Shown in pieces: positions 52,354 through 61,657 of a stretch of 64,000 nt of DNA. The translations under genes and the position numbers were made by a program. Source of the DNA: Nitrospirota bacterium (lineage in GTDB: Bacteria > Nitrospirota > Nitrospiria > JACQBW01); NCBI GenBank assembly GCA_016194305.1, contig JACQBW010000016.1, forward strand, positions 38,524-102,523, given 5' to 3'. Under the pieces are notes generated by a model that ran no database searches, was not told where the DNA came from, and worked only from the letters and a program-made list of their open reading frames with translations. How positions within the stretch are numbered: position 1 is the first letter of the stretch; each line of letters starts with the position of its first letter.

Positions 52354-53454
52354 TCAATCGGGATGGGAGAAGTCCGGCACCTTCAGGGAGTAAGATCGAT
52401 CTTTAATTTTCCCCCAATCATCAAGGGAGGTTTTTAAAAAGACTGAGACAATTTCAGGATCAAACTGACTCTCCGCATGACTCTTGATCTCTTCGACCGC
52501 CCTTTCCATCGATAACGCCTTCCGATACGGCCGGTTCGAAGTGATACAATCAAATGTATCACAAATAGCAAATAGCCTTGCCCCAAGAGGAATCTTGTCT
52601 TTTTTCAGTCCTCTGGGGTATCCGGTGCCGTCAAACCGCTCCTGGTGAGAAAGAACAATTTCAGATCCTCCTCTCAAAAACGGGATATCCTTTAACAGGG
52701 AATAGCCGATCTGCGGATGTTTCTTCATCTCCACCCACTCTTCAGAAGTCAGTTTTCCCGGCTTTAGCAGGATGGCATCTGACACGCCGATTTTTCCTAT
52801 GTCATGAAGCAGTGCGCCTTGTCCGATGATTTGAAGATTATGCGAGTCGATCCCCGCTTTTTTTGCAAGATAAAGAGTATAGTCCCTGACCCGTTTGGAA
52901 TGAGCCTGGGTCTCATGTTCACGTGCATCGAGGGCGTTGACAAGCGCCTCAAGTGTTTCCCTGTGAGAAGTGTCGACGATCTTCAGGGCATCAGTCAGCA
53001 TGTTGGCCTGGGCGTTAACTCTCTCCTCCATCGTCTTGACATAGTTCTTGTCTTCGATTTTCTTTTTCTGCTTTTCGATCGTCCGTGTCAGCGTTTCACG
53101 TATCTCTTGGGATTGAAAAGGTTTAATGATATAATCAATCGCTCCAGCCTGAAACATTTTTGTGGCCGTTTGAGCGTCGGCTGACGCGGTAATCATGATA
53201 AAAGCCAGATGTGGCTGTGAGGGGAGAACCGATTTGATCAGTTGATACCCGTCAAGAACGGGCATTCGAACATCGCAGAGGACGATATCAAATGGCTCCT
53301 GATTTAAAAGGGTTATTGCTTCGAAACCGTTTCTGACCGACTGGTGCGGGAAGCCAAAGCCATGAACAATTTTTTCCAAAATATCGCGGATGTTTTCTTC
53401 ATCATCGACGATGAGAATTCTCGGCGAACCTTCAAGCAGACTGGACGAACCCAC
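52354..53454 (-). CDS. Response regulator with HD-GYP domain (c-di-GMP phosphodiesterase type)
   Basis: The 366 residues have a receiver domain (RILIVDDEENIRDIL, phospho-Asp in FDIVLCDVRMPVLDGYQL, Lys in YIIKPFQSQEI), a coiled linker and an HD-GYP domain: HSKRVRDYTLYLAKKAG, LLHDIGKIGVSDAIL, VLSHQERFDGTGYPRGLK. The HD and GYP motifs are intact, so c-di-GMP hydrolysis is likely. The start is GTG 53454 with AAAGG 6 nt upstream. It is divergent from the PBP1b gene and ends 31 bp before ygfZ, so these two are probably cotranscribed. Confidence 0.92.
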   Translation of the reverse strand: MGSSSLLEGSPRILIVDDEENIRDILEKIVHGFGFPHQSVRNGFEAITLLNQEPFDIVLCDVRMPVLDGYQLIKSVLPSQPHLAFIMITASADAQTATKMFQAGAIDYIIKPFQSQEIRETLTRTIEKQKKKIEDKNYVKTMEERVNAQANMLTDALKIVDTSHRETLEALVNALDAREHETQAHSKRVRDYTLYLAKKAGIDSHNLQIIGQGALLHDIGKIGVSDAILLKPGKLTSEEWVEMKKHPQIGYSLLKDIPFLRGGSEIVLSHQERFDGTGYPRGLKKDKIPLGARLFAICDTFDCITSNRPYRKALSMERAVEEIKSHAESQFDPEIVSVFLKTSLDDWGKIKDRSYSLKVPDFSHPD

Positions 53455-53521
53455 TCCATGCCTTTCTTATTCAATTTTTAAGTCCTTTTTCAGAAATCCA
53501 ATTCAAAAAAAGGGGAACTGA

Positions 53522-55795
53522 TTGACGAAACAAAAAAAGCGTTATGCATTCTTAATAGCAGGCGTAATCCTAGCATTTTTTGCCTATCTTTTCTATTTAA
53601 AAGTCATTATTACCACCAAAATTGAAGGGAAAAAATGGAATCTCCCGTCGAAAGTTTATTCCGCTCCGTTTGGACTCTATCCCGGCCAGATGATAGGAGG
53701 GAGTCACCTCGTGGAACGATTGAATCGTTTGGGATATCGTTTAAACCAGGGAGAGTTGAAGGGAAAAGGGGAATATACGTTTGAAGGCAGCCAGATTGTC
53801 ATATCTCTGCATGATTTTCCTTATCCGGGAGAGCCTTTCAAGGGGTTTCCTCTGAAACTGGGGCTGGACCAGGGGAAAATTTTGAAAATGTCGCGGCTTG
53901 ATACAGGAGAAGAGATTTATTTTCAGGAGCTGGAACCTGAACTCATTGCCGGCTTTTTTGAAAACAGCTGGGAGGAACGAACGCTTCGAAAGCTCAATGA
54001 AATTCCTCCCGTTCTTGTTCGCTCAATCGTTGCGATTGAGGATGAACGTTATTATGAACACCATGGCATTGATTTAAAGAGTATCCTAAGAGCCCTTTTC
54101 ACGAATCTCCGCTCTCGTGAAATTGTTCAAGGAGGGAGCACGCTGACGCAGCAACTGGTAAAGAATTTCTTTCTCAATCAGAAACGAACCTTTACTCGAA
54201 AAATAAATGAAGCGTTGATGGCGCTTCTCATCGAACAGCGATACAGCAAGGAGCAAATTCTTGAAATCTATTTAAATGAAATTTACTGGGGACAAAAGGG
54301 TTCTGTCGGCATATTCGGCATCGGAAAAGCGGCCGAGTTTTATTTCGACAAGGAGGTCCATGAACTCTCAATCAGCGAATCGGCCCTGCTGGCCGGGATC
54401 ATCCGGGCACCCAATCATCTTGATCCGCACAAGAATTTTAAAAGAGCGATCGAACGCCGTAATGTGGTGTTGCGAAAATTACTCGATTTGAAATGGATTT
54501 CAACAAATGAATTTCGTACGGCAATGTCCGAAAAGATCCAGATTCGCGAAACACCTGAAGGCGGACATGCGGCCCCTTTTTTTGCCGATCTGGTTAAACA
54601 GCAGTTATCGGCCAATTATTCCTCTTCGCTGATCAATACCGAAGGATTAAAAATATTCACAACACTTGATGTTGAAATGCAAAAGAGAGCGGATCAACAA
54701 TTGAAAAAGGATTTGAACGTTCTTGAAAACACTTTTCCGCAGTTGAAGCATTCCGATTCCTCCCAGGAGCTTGAAGGATGTTTGATCGCAATTTCACCCC
54801 ATACCGGGCAGGTTGTGGCACTCGTCGGCGGGAGAAATTATCAGACGAACCAGTTTAACCGTGTGACCCAGGCGCATCGTCAGCCCGGTTCGATCTTTAA
54901 GCCGATTGTCTATCTAACGGCATTTGAACAGGCATTGAAAAATAGTTCTTCCGAATCCATCACCCCGGCCAGCTTGATTGAAGACTCTCCAGTGACCCTG
55001 ACGTTTGATGGAAAAAGCTGGTCGCCTCAAAACTATGACCAGCTATTTCATGGTATAGTGACTGTAAGAAAAGCGCTTGAAAATTCGATGAACGTCCCGA
55101 CTGTCAAGCTCGCGATGAAGGTAGGTCTTGAGAATATCATTCAGACTGCCCGAAATCTCGGAATCGAGAGTCCGTTGCGAGCGACTCCGTCGCTGGCACT
55201 CGGTTCATATGAAGTCACCCCTTTCGAAATGGTGACAGCCTACACCGCATTAGCCAATCAGGGAATCCGGCCGGAGCTTCAGACGATAAAGATGGTCACC
55301 GACGCCAATGATAAGATCATGGAAGGGAAAAATCTGGAGGTCAGGCAGGCGGTTTCTCCACAGTCGGCCTTTCAGGTAACACACCTTTTAAAAGGAGTCA
55401 TTGAAAGTGGAACGGGAAAAAGGGTTCATGAAATGGGGTTTCCCTGGGAAGCCGCCGGCAAAACCGGGACAACCAATGATTACAATGACGCCTGGTTTGT
55501 CGGATATACCCCTGATCTTCTCACCTTGGTCTGGGTCGGTTTTGACCAGGGAGAGAAATTGAATCTGACGGGAGCTGCAGCCGCACTTCCAATCTGGGTT
55601 GATTTTATGAAGGAGGCGCTCGAAGAATTTCCAAATTCAGAATTTGTCGCTCCTCCCAAGGTCCGTTTGCTTAAGGTGGTTCCGACTACGGGTCTTCCAT
55701 GGGTTCCGGAATGCGGATCGGAATTTATCTCAGAGGCTTTTCTTGAAGGGACGGAACCGACGGTGAATTGCGCCGGGAAAGCGAACCATTCCTGA
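53522..55795 (+). CDS. mrcB: Bifunctional penicillin-binding protein 1B
   Basis: The 757 residues have an N-terminal membrane helix (AFLIAGVILAFFAYLFYL), a UB2H-like domain (residues about 60-140) that marks PBP1b, a GT51 glycosyltransferase (AIEDERYYEHHGIDLKSIL, VQGGSTLTQQLVKNFFLNQ, EIYLNEIYWGQKGSVGIFG) and a transpeptidase with SIFK, SMN and KTGT motifs (RQPGSIFKPIVY, LENSMNVPTV, AAGKTGTTNDYNDAWF). It both polymerises and crosslinks peptidoglycan. The start is TTG 53522 with AGGGGA upstream. Confidence 0.95.
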   Translation: MTKQKKRYAFLIAGVILAFFAYLFYLKVIITTKIEGKKWNLPSKVYSAPFGLYPGQMIGGSHLVERLNRLGYRLNQGELKGKGEYTFEGSQIVISLHDFPYPGEPFKGFPLKLGLDQGKILKMSRLDTGEEIYFQELEPELIAGFFENSWEERTLRKLNEIPPVLVRSIVAIEDERYYEHHGIDLKSILRALFTNLRSREIVQGGSTLTQQLVKNFFLNQKRTFTRKINEALMALLIEQRYSKEQILEIYLNEIYWGQKGSVGIFGIGKAAEFYFDKEVHELSISESALLAGIIRAPNHLDPHKNFKRAIERRNVVLRKLLDLKWISTNEFRTAMSEKIQIRETPEGGHAAPFFADLVKQQLSANYSSSLINTEGLKIFTTLDVEMQKRADQQLKKDLNVLENTFPQLKHSDSSQELEGCLIAISPHTGQVVALVGGRNYQTNQFNRVTQAHRQPGSIFKPIVYLTAFEQALKNSSSESITPASLIEDSPVTLTFDGKSWSPQNYDQLFHGIVTVRKALENSMNVPTVKLAMKVGLENIIQTARNLGIESPLRATPSLALGSYEVTPFEMVTAYTALANQGIRPELQTIKMVTDANDKIMEGKNLEVRQAVSPQSAFQVTHLLKGVIESGTGKRVHEMGFPWEAAGKTGTTNDYNDAWFVGYTPDLLTLVWVGFDQGEKLNLTGAAAALPIWVDFMKEALEEFPNSEFVAPPKVRLLKVVPTTGLPWVPECGSEFISEAFLEGTEPTVNCAGKANHS

Positions 55796-55972
55796 CGTGA
55801 AAAACACTGACTCTCGAAAGAGCGGTTGAAGTCGTCTGAACGGAGATTCGGCGAAATGCGGTTATCCTTCAACCATTGAGGCGGCTTAAGATGAGGATGT
55901 CTTTCGGCGTCGTTGGAGCGAAGACAACTTCAACCACTCTGTCAGGCAAGCTAAATGGAGGAAAAAACGTTC

Positions 55973-56497
55973 GTGAGAATTGATCAGGTAAGGTTTATAA
56001 TCTTTTTTTGTTGTGTTTCTCTTTATGTAGTTGGCTGTGCACCGGTCCGCGAAGTCTCTTCTCCGCCGCCCCTTTCATTCCCCCCGCCCGCGCCGCCTCT
56101 GTCAGGGAGCGAAAACAGGAATTCCAGGGAAGACTCCCCGCGAAGGATGGCGTCGCTCCATCTCACGGAAAAAGGGAAGGGGGAACTGGAGCAGGGAGAA
56201 TTGAAAAAGGCGATGGATCGTTTTGAAAAGGCGATCGGACTCGATTCCGAGAATGCCGCAGCGTACTATTATTTTGCCGAAGCGCGCTTCCTGCAAAAAG
56301 ATTATCGGCAGTCACTGACGCTTCTTGACCGGGCCGAACAATTGGTGACCGGAGACGCCGGCTGGCAGGTGAAAATTTATCTGCTTCAAGCGAAAAATTA
56401 CGAATCGGCCGGAGACAGGGGAGAGGCGGTCAGGCGATATCAGAAAGTCCTTACGATTGATCCGGAGAATCTCGAAGCGATCAAACGGCTAAAATAG
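55973..56497 (+). CDS. TPR-containing lipoprotein
   Basis: The protein has 174 residues: lipobox LYVVGCAPV at about residue 22, a Pro-rich spacer (SSPPPLSFPPPAPPLSG) and three TPR-like helical hairpins (LEQGELKKAMDRFEKAIGLD, AAYYYFAEARFLQKDYRQSL, AKNYESAGDRGEAVRRYQK). GTG 55973 is preferred over ATG 55955 because GGAGG lies 11 nt upstream and it avoids an acidic N-terminus ahead of the signal sequence. Some PBP1b partners are TPR lipoproteins (LpoA/LpoB-like roles), so its place 177 bp after PBP1b is suggestive, no more. Confidence 0.75.
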   Translation: MRIDQVRFIIFFCCVSLYVVGCAPVREVSSPPPLSFPPPAPPLSGSENRNSREDSPRRMASLHLTEKGKGELEQGELKKAMDRFEKAIGLDSENAAAYYYFAEARFLQKDYRQSLTLLDRAEQLVTGDAGWQVKIYLLQAKNYESAGDRGEAVRRYQKVLTIDPENLEAIKRLK

Positions 56498-56805
56498 AGA
56501 GAATTTTAAAAGACCGGGCATTGGCTTGCTCTCTGTCGTTCCAGTCGCTCTCCGCGACAGCGGAGATCGGCGGGGGTATCCATGCCCCCTCCCGCTTGAC
56601 CTTACAAGGCAAAGGCCAGTGGGGCTTCCCCCTTTCGATCTGCTCGTCATGCCCGATCGGTCCTTTCACGAACGTTCGCTCATCGAATCATGAGAGGTGC
56701 CATGGGAATTAATTCGTAATAGAAGAGTACAAACGGTCTCCGGCTTTAGATCGACTCGAGAAACTTTAGTATTTCGACCCTGTTTTATTTTAGGAATTAC
56801 CGTTT
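56498..56805. other. 308-bp gene-free interval with small GC-rich stems
   Basis: No credible gene is seen. The left half is GC-rich with small inverted repeats (CTCCGC-GACA-GCGGAG at 56550-56565; GGGGG...CCCCC near 56571-56590). The right half is AT-rich and ends at the putA stop. It may hold eroded repeat sequence. No T-run terminator is clear for either flanking gene. Confidence 0.45.
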
Positions 56806-59754
56806 CTATTCAGGGATGTATCCGCGGCGTGAGGAGTTTTCGGAGATCGACTTGACCTGCATGAACTGGAGAAGATAATCGGGACCACCTGTTTTCATTC
56901 CCATTCCGGAAAGGTTAAATCCGCCAAAGGGGTGGCGACCCACCATGGCACCTGTAATCTTTCTGTTGAGATAAAGGTTTCCGGCATGAAATGCATCCTT
57001 CGCTTTTTCCAGATGTGACGGTTTTCTTGAATAGACCCCTCCTGTGAGAGCAAAAAGTGAATCGTTGGCAATCGTCAGGGCATGGTCGAACGTTTCGGCC
57101 TTAAAGAGAGCGAGCACGGGGCCGAATATTTCTTCCTGGGAAAGTGGCGAATCAAGCGGAACATTTTCAAAAATGGCCGGACCGATGAAATGGCCTGGCT
57201 CCTTGCCTTCGCGAATATAAACCGTATCGGCCTCTTTTTGTCCCGTTGCAATGTACGATTCAATTTTCAATTTCGCATTCTGGTCAATAACCGGACCGAT
57301 ATCGGTGGAAGGAGATTGCGGGTCGCCTCTGATGAGATCGCGGGCGACTTCTTTTAACCTTCGGACAAACTCCGGATAAATCCCTTGGTGGACAATGACT
57401 CTGGAACAGGCCGAGCATTTCTGCCCCTGGAAACCAAATGCGGAACCGGTGACACCCTGGATTGCTTCATCCAGATCGGCGCTTTCATCGATGATGATTG
57501 CGTTTTTCCCTCCCATTTCCGCGATGACTCTCTTAAAATGCTTCTGCCCTTTCTGGATATTCGAAGTGACCTCGAGAATATGACGCCCCACCTCATTGGA
57601 ACCGGTAAATGTGATCAGCGGAATTTCGGGGTGTCGAATCAAAAATTCCCCAATTACTTTTCCTTCACCAGGAAGAAATTGTAGAACACCTGGAGGAACC
57701 CCTTCTGCCAGAAAAATGTCAACCAGCCTGGATCCGAGGATCGGACTCAGGGATGACGGTTTATAGATTACGCAATTTCCTGCAACCAGGCCGGATGCGA
57801 TCATTCCGGTAGAGAGGGCGAGAGGAAAATTCCAGGGGGGTATTGCCGCTACCACGCCAAGCGGCTGAAGCAGGAGCTGATTGTTCTCTCCCGGATATGA
57901 AGAGACAAGATCTCTCCTGCTATAGTGGCCGCCAAGCCGAATCATTTCATTGGCATAATAATTCAGAAAATCAATGGATTCACAGACATCTCCATCTGCT
58001 TCTATCCAGTTCTTACCCACCTCCAGGATCTCAAGCGCAATGAGATGAGAACGGATTTTTTGAAAATGACGGGCAACGCGACGCAGGAGTTCAACCCGTT
58101 CGCCGACAACGCTTTTCTTCCAATCTTGAAATGCCATTAAAGCCACTTGCACTGCCGAATGACCTTCGTTAATTCCGGCTTGGGAAACTTTGCCTAGTAC
58201 CTGGGACGGCATTGCGGGATTAACGGATTTCAGTGTCCGCTGGGAGTTGACTTTCTCGCCATGGATGACAAGTGGGACGTTCGGAATCTCTTTCACCAAT
58301 CCAGAAATGACCTGTTTAAGCTCTGACTCTATGGCCTCTCTTTTTTTCTGATCGGAAAAGTCGAGAGGGGGTTCGTTTTTAAAGAGAGGTTGAAAAGTGA
58401 AAGGGAAGCGATGGTTAACCGGATCCGAGGCAGACGGTGAATTCAGGGCATCAGGCGTAACAGATATTCCAGTAAAAGTCGTCGTAAGAATAGATTGGTT
58501 TGCGCTGTTTTCCATTAGACGACGAATCAGATAGGCCATTCCCGGCAGGATTTCACCTGTCGGGGCGTAGATTCGAACAGAATGTCCCAGCTCGACAAGG
58601 GCTATTTGGAGCGGATCAGCCATGCCGTAGAGCATCTGAATTTCAAGGTGGTCTTTGGTAAATCCGGAAAGTTCATTTATGGCGATGGCTGACGAAAGGG
58701 TGCGAATGTTGTGGCTTCCGATAATCGTCCTGATTAATGGAGAATGACCGAGTAGAAATTCGACCCCCTTTTCAATCTGTAAATCGGTCTCTCCTTTATT
58801 GAGAAACACCGGAATCGGCCAATTCTTCTGCAAAGCCTGAGCGATTTCATAATCCCAGTATGCGCCTTTCACCATGCGGATCATGATCGGGCGATTACGC
58901 GATTCCGCCCATTTTACAAGACCATTCAAATCTTCAGGCGATCTCGCCAGATAATTCTGAATCGCAATTCCGGCATGCGGTTTTTCGCGAAAGGATTCTT
59001 CTTCCAGCAAGGTTGTAAACGTCTTGATGATCAAATCTTTAAGATAATGCGATTCCATATCAAGAATGACCGCAACACCAAGCGCTTTGGCCTTTTCAAA
59101 AATGGGCCGAAGCAGTTCCACGGACGTTCGGATGGTATTGTCCCAGTCGGCAGGATTGAGCCGGTGATTCAAGGAAGAGAGTTTCACCGAAATCTGGGCT
59201 CCTTTTCGTTCGGATGGGAACTCATGTAATTTTTCCAGCAGTTCAAGATAATGGTTCTGGCAGGCGATTCCTTCGGAACTGGAAAGCGTGGTTTCTCCCA
59301 AAAGGTCAACGGAAACACTTCTATCGCTCTTCTGAAGTCGGTAAATTGCGGGAATGGCCTCTTTAAAGTTCTTTCCTAAAATAAACCTGGATGCGAGGGA
59401 TTCCACCATGGAACGAATCGAACGGGCGGCAATGGGATTCAGGACTGTTCCCTTCTCGGCCCATTTCAATCCCTGTCGAAATGACGCCGGAAATTGGTCC
59501 AACTTCTCTGAAAGATACTCAAGAAAGACGGCGATCACCTCCTGATCTGATTTCAGAGAGGGGAGGACATCGATAAAACGGAAAAGAGAAGATCTAAGAG
59601 CATTATTCTTTAAAGAGAGTGAGATCAGGCTATCTGTCAGATGGTTGCGGGTGAGCGCTGACAGAAGAGACGGCCTTTGATTTAAACGCTCGATGATTTT
59701 TCCACCGATCTCACTTATTTTATTTTCAAGTTCGTCCGATGAATATTTCTCCAT
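56806..59754 (-). CDS. putA: Bifunctional proline dehydrogenase / glutamate-semialdehyde dehydrogenase PutA
   Basis: The 982 residues combine a FAD proline dehydrogenase barrel (residues about 80-440; VSVDLLGETTLSSSEG, RNRPIMIRMVKGAYWDYEIA, EIQMLYGMADPLQ) with an aldehyde dehydrogenase (about 500-970; AAIPPWNFPLALSTGM, VIAEMGGKNAIIIDESAD, FGFQGQKCSACSRVIVH with the catalytic Cys). It oxidises proline to glutamate in two steps with intermediate channeling. There is no N-terminal DNA-binding ribbon-helix-helix as in E. coli PutA. ATG 59754 is chosen; the frame is open upstream, but the extra residues look unrelated. Confidence 0.93.
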   Translation of the reverse strand: MEKYSSDELENKISEIGGKIIERLNQRPSLLSALTRNHLTDSLISLSLKNNALRSSLFRFIDVLPSLKSDQEVIAVFLEYLSEKLDQFPASFRQGLKWAEKGTVLNPIAARSIRSMVESLASRFILGKNFKEAIPAIYRLQKSDRSVSVDLLGETTLSSSEGIACQNHYLELLEKLHEFPSERKGAQISVKLSSLNHRLNPADWDNTIRTSVELLRPIFEKAKALGVAVILDMESHYLKDLIIKTFTTLLEEESFREKPHAGIAIQNYLARSPEDLNGLVKWAESRNRPIMIRMVKGAYWDYEIAQALQKNWPIPVFLNKGETDLQIEKGVEFLLGHSPLIRTIIGSHNIRTLSSAIAINELSGFTKDHLEIQMLYGMADPLQIALVELGHSVRIYAPTGEILPGMAYLIRRLMENSANQSILTTTFTGISVTPDALNSPSASDPVNHRFPFTFQPLFKNEPPLDFSDQKKREAIESELKQVISGLVKEIPNVPLVIHGEKVNSQRTLKSVNPAMPSQVLGKVSQAGINEGHSAVQVALMAFQDWKKSVVGERVELLRRVARHFQKIRSHLIALEILEVGKNWIEADGDVCESIDFLNYYANEMIRLGGHYSRRDLVSSYPGENNQLLLQPLGVVAAIPPWNFPLALSTGMIASGLVAGNCVIYKPSSLSPILGSRLVDIFLAEGVPPGVLQFLPGEGKVIGEFLIRHPEIPLITFTGSNEVGRHILEVTSNIQKGQKHFKRVIAEMGGKNAIIIDESADLDEAIQGVTGSAFGFQGQKCSACSRVIVHQGIYPEFVRRLKEVARDLIRGDPQSPSTDIGPVIDQNAKLKIESYIATGQKEADTVYIREGKEPGHFIGPAIFENVPLDSPLSQEEIFGPVLALFKAETFDHALTIANDSLFALTGGVYSRKPSHLEKAKDAFHAGNLYLNRKITGAMVGRHPFGGFNLSGMGMKTGGPDYLLQFMQVKSISENSSRRGYIPE

Positions 59755-60134
59755 TTCATAAGTATGGGATTCGATTGGACCTTTGTCAAGAATCGACCGA
59801 GGAAAACGGCTCAGAGGAACGTGGGCCAAGCTGTTGAACCCAATAGATAGGGTGAACAGGCCCTTTCGCGGCCGCCACATCCATGGCCTAAAATGCCGTG
59901 GCGAGCCGCGAACGGAGGGCGGCGAGAACCAAAATCGCAGCCGCGCGTGCCAGTGAATCCCTTTCCATTGGGTTCAATAACTGAAGGAGATTTCTCTCTC
60001 TTCAGTCTTGCCCGGAATCTCAAACAATCTTTCTTCGACTATCATTAATCCAGCCTCTGGTGGGCCAAGCGGAATTTTTTTTATATGCTATCCTTATACA
60101 GAACAGGACTCCATAAAAAAGGAAAGGGATTATT
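59755..60134. other. 380-bp divergent intergenic region putA / NtrC-type regulator
   Basis: It holds a GC-rich left part and an AT-rich right part. An inverted repeat ACTGAAGGAGA ... TCTCTCTTCAGT (59980-60006) lies midway. A TATGCTATCCTTATAC stretch at 60085-60100 may be part of a promoter for the regulator gene, and AAAGGGA precedes its TTG. No gene is evident. Proximity to putA could mean regulatory sites for either gene. Confidence 0.4.
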
Positions 60135-61505
60135 TTGTTTGCGATACTGCTAGTAGAAGATAAAGAAAGCATGGCTCAAATGCTTATGACCGCCCTGAAA
60201 ACAGAGGGTTACGAAGTGACATGGGCCGCCAACGGGAGGGAAGGAGTTGCCAAATTCAAGGAAAATCGCTTCGATCTGGTCATTAGCGATCTGAAACTCC
60301 CTTACCAGACCGGATTGGACATCCTGACGCTGGTAAAAGAGACCCGGCCCGAAGTGCCGGTGATATTGATGACAGCCTTTGGAACCGTTGAAACAGCGGT
60401 CAGGGCGGTGAAAGACGGGGCATTTGACTTCATCACCAAGCCATTTGAACCGGACCACCTTCTCCTTCTGGTTAAAAAGGCGTTGGAAGGTCAAAAACTG
60501 TTATCGGAAAAGATGTTCTTGAAGGACGAATACTCAGAAAATTTGAATTTTCCGAAAATTATCGGAAAAAGCCCTAAATTAATGGAAATGCTGGAGATTG
60601 TGAAAAAGGTATCGCAGAACAAGACCACGGTGTTGCTGGGAGGAGAAAGCGGAACCGGAAAGGAACTGATCGCCAAGGCGCTCCACATATTAAGTCCGCG
60701 AAAAGATGCCCCTTTTATCGCGCTCAACTGTGCGGCAATCCCAAAAGATCTGCTGGAATCAGAACTTTTTGGACATGAAAGAGGTTCGTTCACAGGGGCG
60801 ACTGAAAAGAAATTGGGGAAGTTTGAGCTTGCGGACAAGGGGACGCTATTTCTTGATGAGATTGGAGACATGGACCTCGGCCTCCAGGCGAAACTCCTCA
60901 GGGTTCTTGAGGAGCATGAAATGATGCGGGTTGGCGGCACTCATCTGGTCAAAGTGGATGTTCGTGTTATCGCCGCAACCAATAAAGATCTCAATGTGGA
61001 AATTGCCAACAAGACCTTTCGGGAAGATCTCTACTTCCGTTTAAATGTGTTTCCCATAGTGATTCCGCCGCTTCGCGAGCGAAAGGAAGATATTCTCCCT
61101 CTGGCGGAATATTTTATCGACTACTACTGCAAAGAGATGAGGAAAGAGGTAAAAACCCTTTCGGAGGCGGCGGCAAGAGAGCTACAGGAACATTCCTGGC
61201 TGGGAAATATCCGCGAACTTCAAAATAGCATCGAGAGATCGGTCATCCTTTCCGACAAAGAGATTCAACCTCTCCACTTAGGGCTAAGAACGCTCGAAAC
61301 CTTCAGGGATGGAGAGCTCTCGCAAGAACTTCCTTTAGGAGGGGGTCTGATGGAAGCCAGTGCCCGGGCGGGCAAGTTAGTGGAGTCGAAACTCATCAAG
61401 AGGGTATTGGAACAGACCGAAGGGAACAAGACCAAAGCCGCTGAAATCCTTAAGATCAGTTTCAAAACGCTCCATCTCAAGGTAAAAGAATATGGTTTGG
61501 AATAG
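60135..61505 (+). CDS. Sigma54-dependent response regulator (NtrC/PilR type)
   Basis: The 456 residues have a receiver (AILLVEDKESMAQML, phospho-Asp in FDLVISDLKLPYQTGLDI, Lys in FITKPFEPDHL), an AAA+ domain (Walker A GGESGTGKELIAKAL, Walker B GTLFLDEIGDMDLG) and a Fis-type HTH (TKAAEILKISFKTLHLKV). The sigma54 contact loop GAFTGA reads GSFTGA, a conservative variant. A sigma54 promoter and pilin genes follow, so it likely works like PilR on them. No histidine kinase partner is in the window. Start TTG 60135 with AAAGGGA. Confidence 0.92.
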   Translation: MFAILLVEDKESMAQMLMTALKTEGYEVTWAANGREGVAKFKENRFDLVISDLKLPYQTGLDILTLVKETRPEVPVILMTAFGTVETAVRAVKDGAFDFITKPFEPDHLLLLVKKALEGQKLLSEKMFLKDEYSENLNFPKIIGKSPKLMEMLEIVKKVSQNKTTVLLGGESGTGKELIAKALHILSPRKDAPFIALNCAAIPKDLLESELFGHERGSFTGATEKKLGKFELADKGTLFLDEIGDMDLGLQAKLLRVLEEHEMMRVGGTHLVKVDVRVIAATNKDLNVEIANKTFREDLYFRLNVFPIVIPPLRERKEDILPLAEYFIDYYCKEMRKEVKTLSEAAARELQEHSWLGNIRELQNSIERSVILSDKEIQPLHLGLRTLETFRDGELSQELPLGGGLMEASARAGKLVESKLIKRVLEQTEGNKTKAAEILKISFKTLHLKVKEYGLE

Positions 61506-61512
61506 ACAAATG

Positions 61513-61530
61513 GGTAAGAGCTCCCTTACC
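61513..61530 (+). terminator. Short hairpin after the NtrC-type gene
   Basis: GGTAAG-AGCTCC-CTTACC makes a perfect 6-bp stem 7 bp after the stop. No T-run follows, so termination would be weak. Confidence 0.35.
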
Positions 61531-61612
61531 GAAGCTTCCATGAAAAAGAGAGGGATCATTTTTAAAATATGTATAAGTCATTGAGTATTATCTGTTTTTA
61601 TAAAACATATCC

Positions 61613-61628
61613 TGGCACGCCAGTTGCA
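61613..61628 (+). promoter_or_regulatory. Sigma54 promoter of the minor pilin operon
   Basis: TGGCACG at 61613-61619 and TTGCA at 61624-61628 match the -24/-12 consensus, with GG (61614-61615) and GC (61626-61627) separated by exactly 10 bp. The expected start near 61639 is 19 nt before the first pilin start codon. Confidence 0.85.
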
Positions 61629-61657
61629 TTTTGTCTTTTTAGCAACGAAAGTTTTAC

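Noticed and set aside
59755..59880. N-terminal extension of PutA by 42 residues
   Set aside because: The extra residues precede a normal PutA start, show no ribbon-helix-helix domain and fall in intergenic-like sequence.
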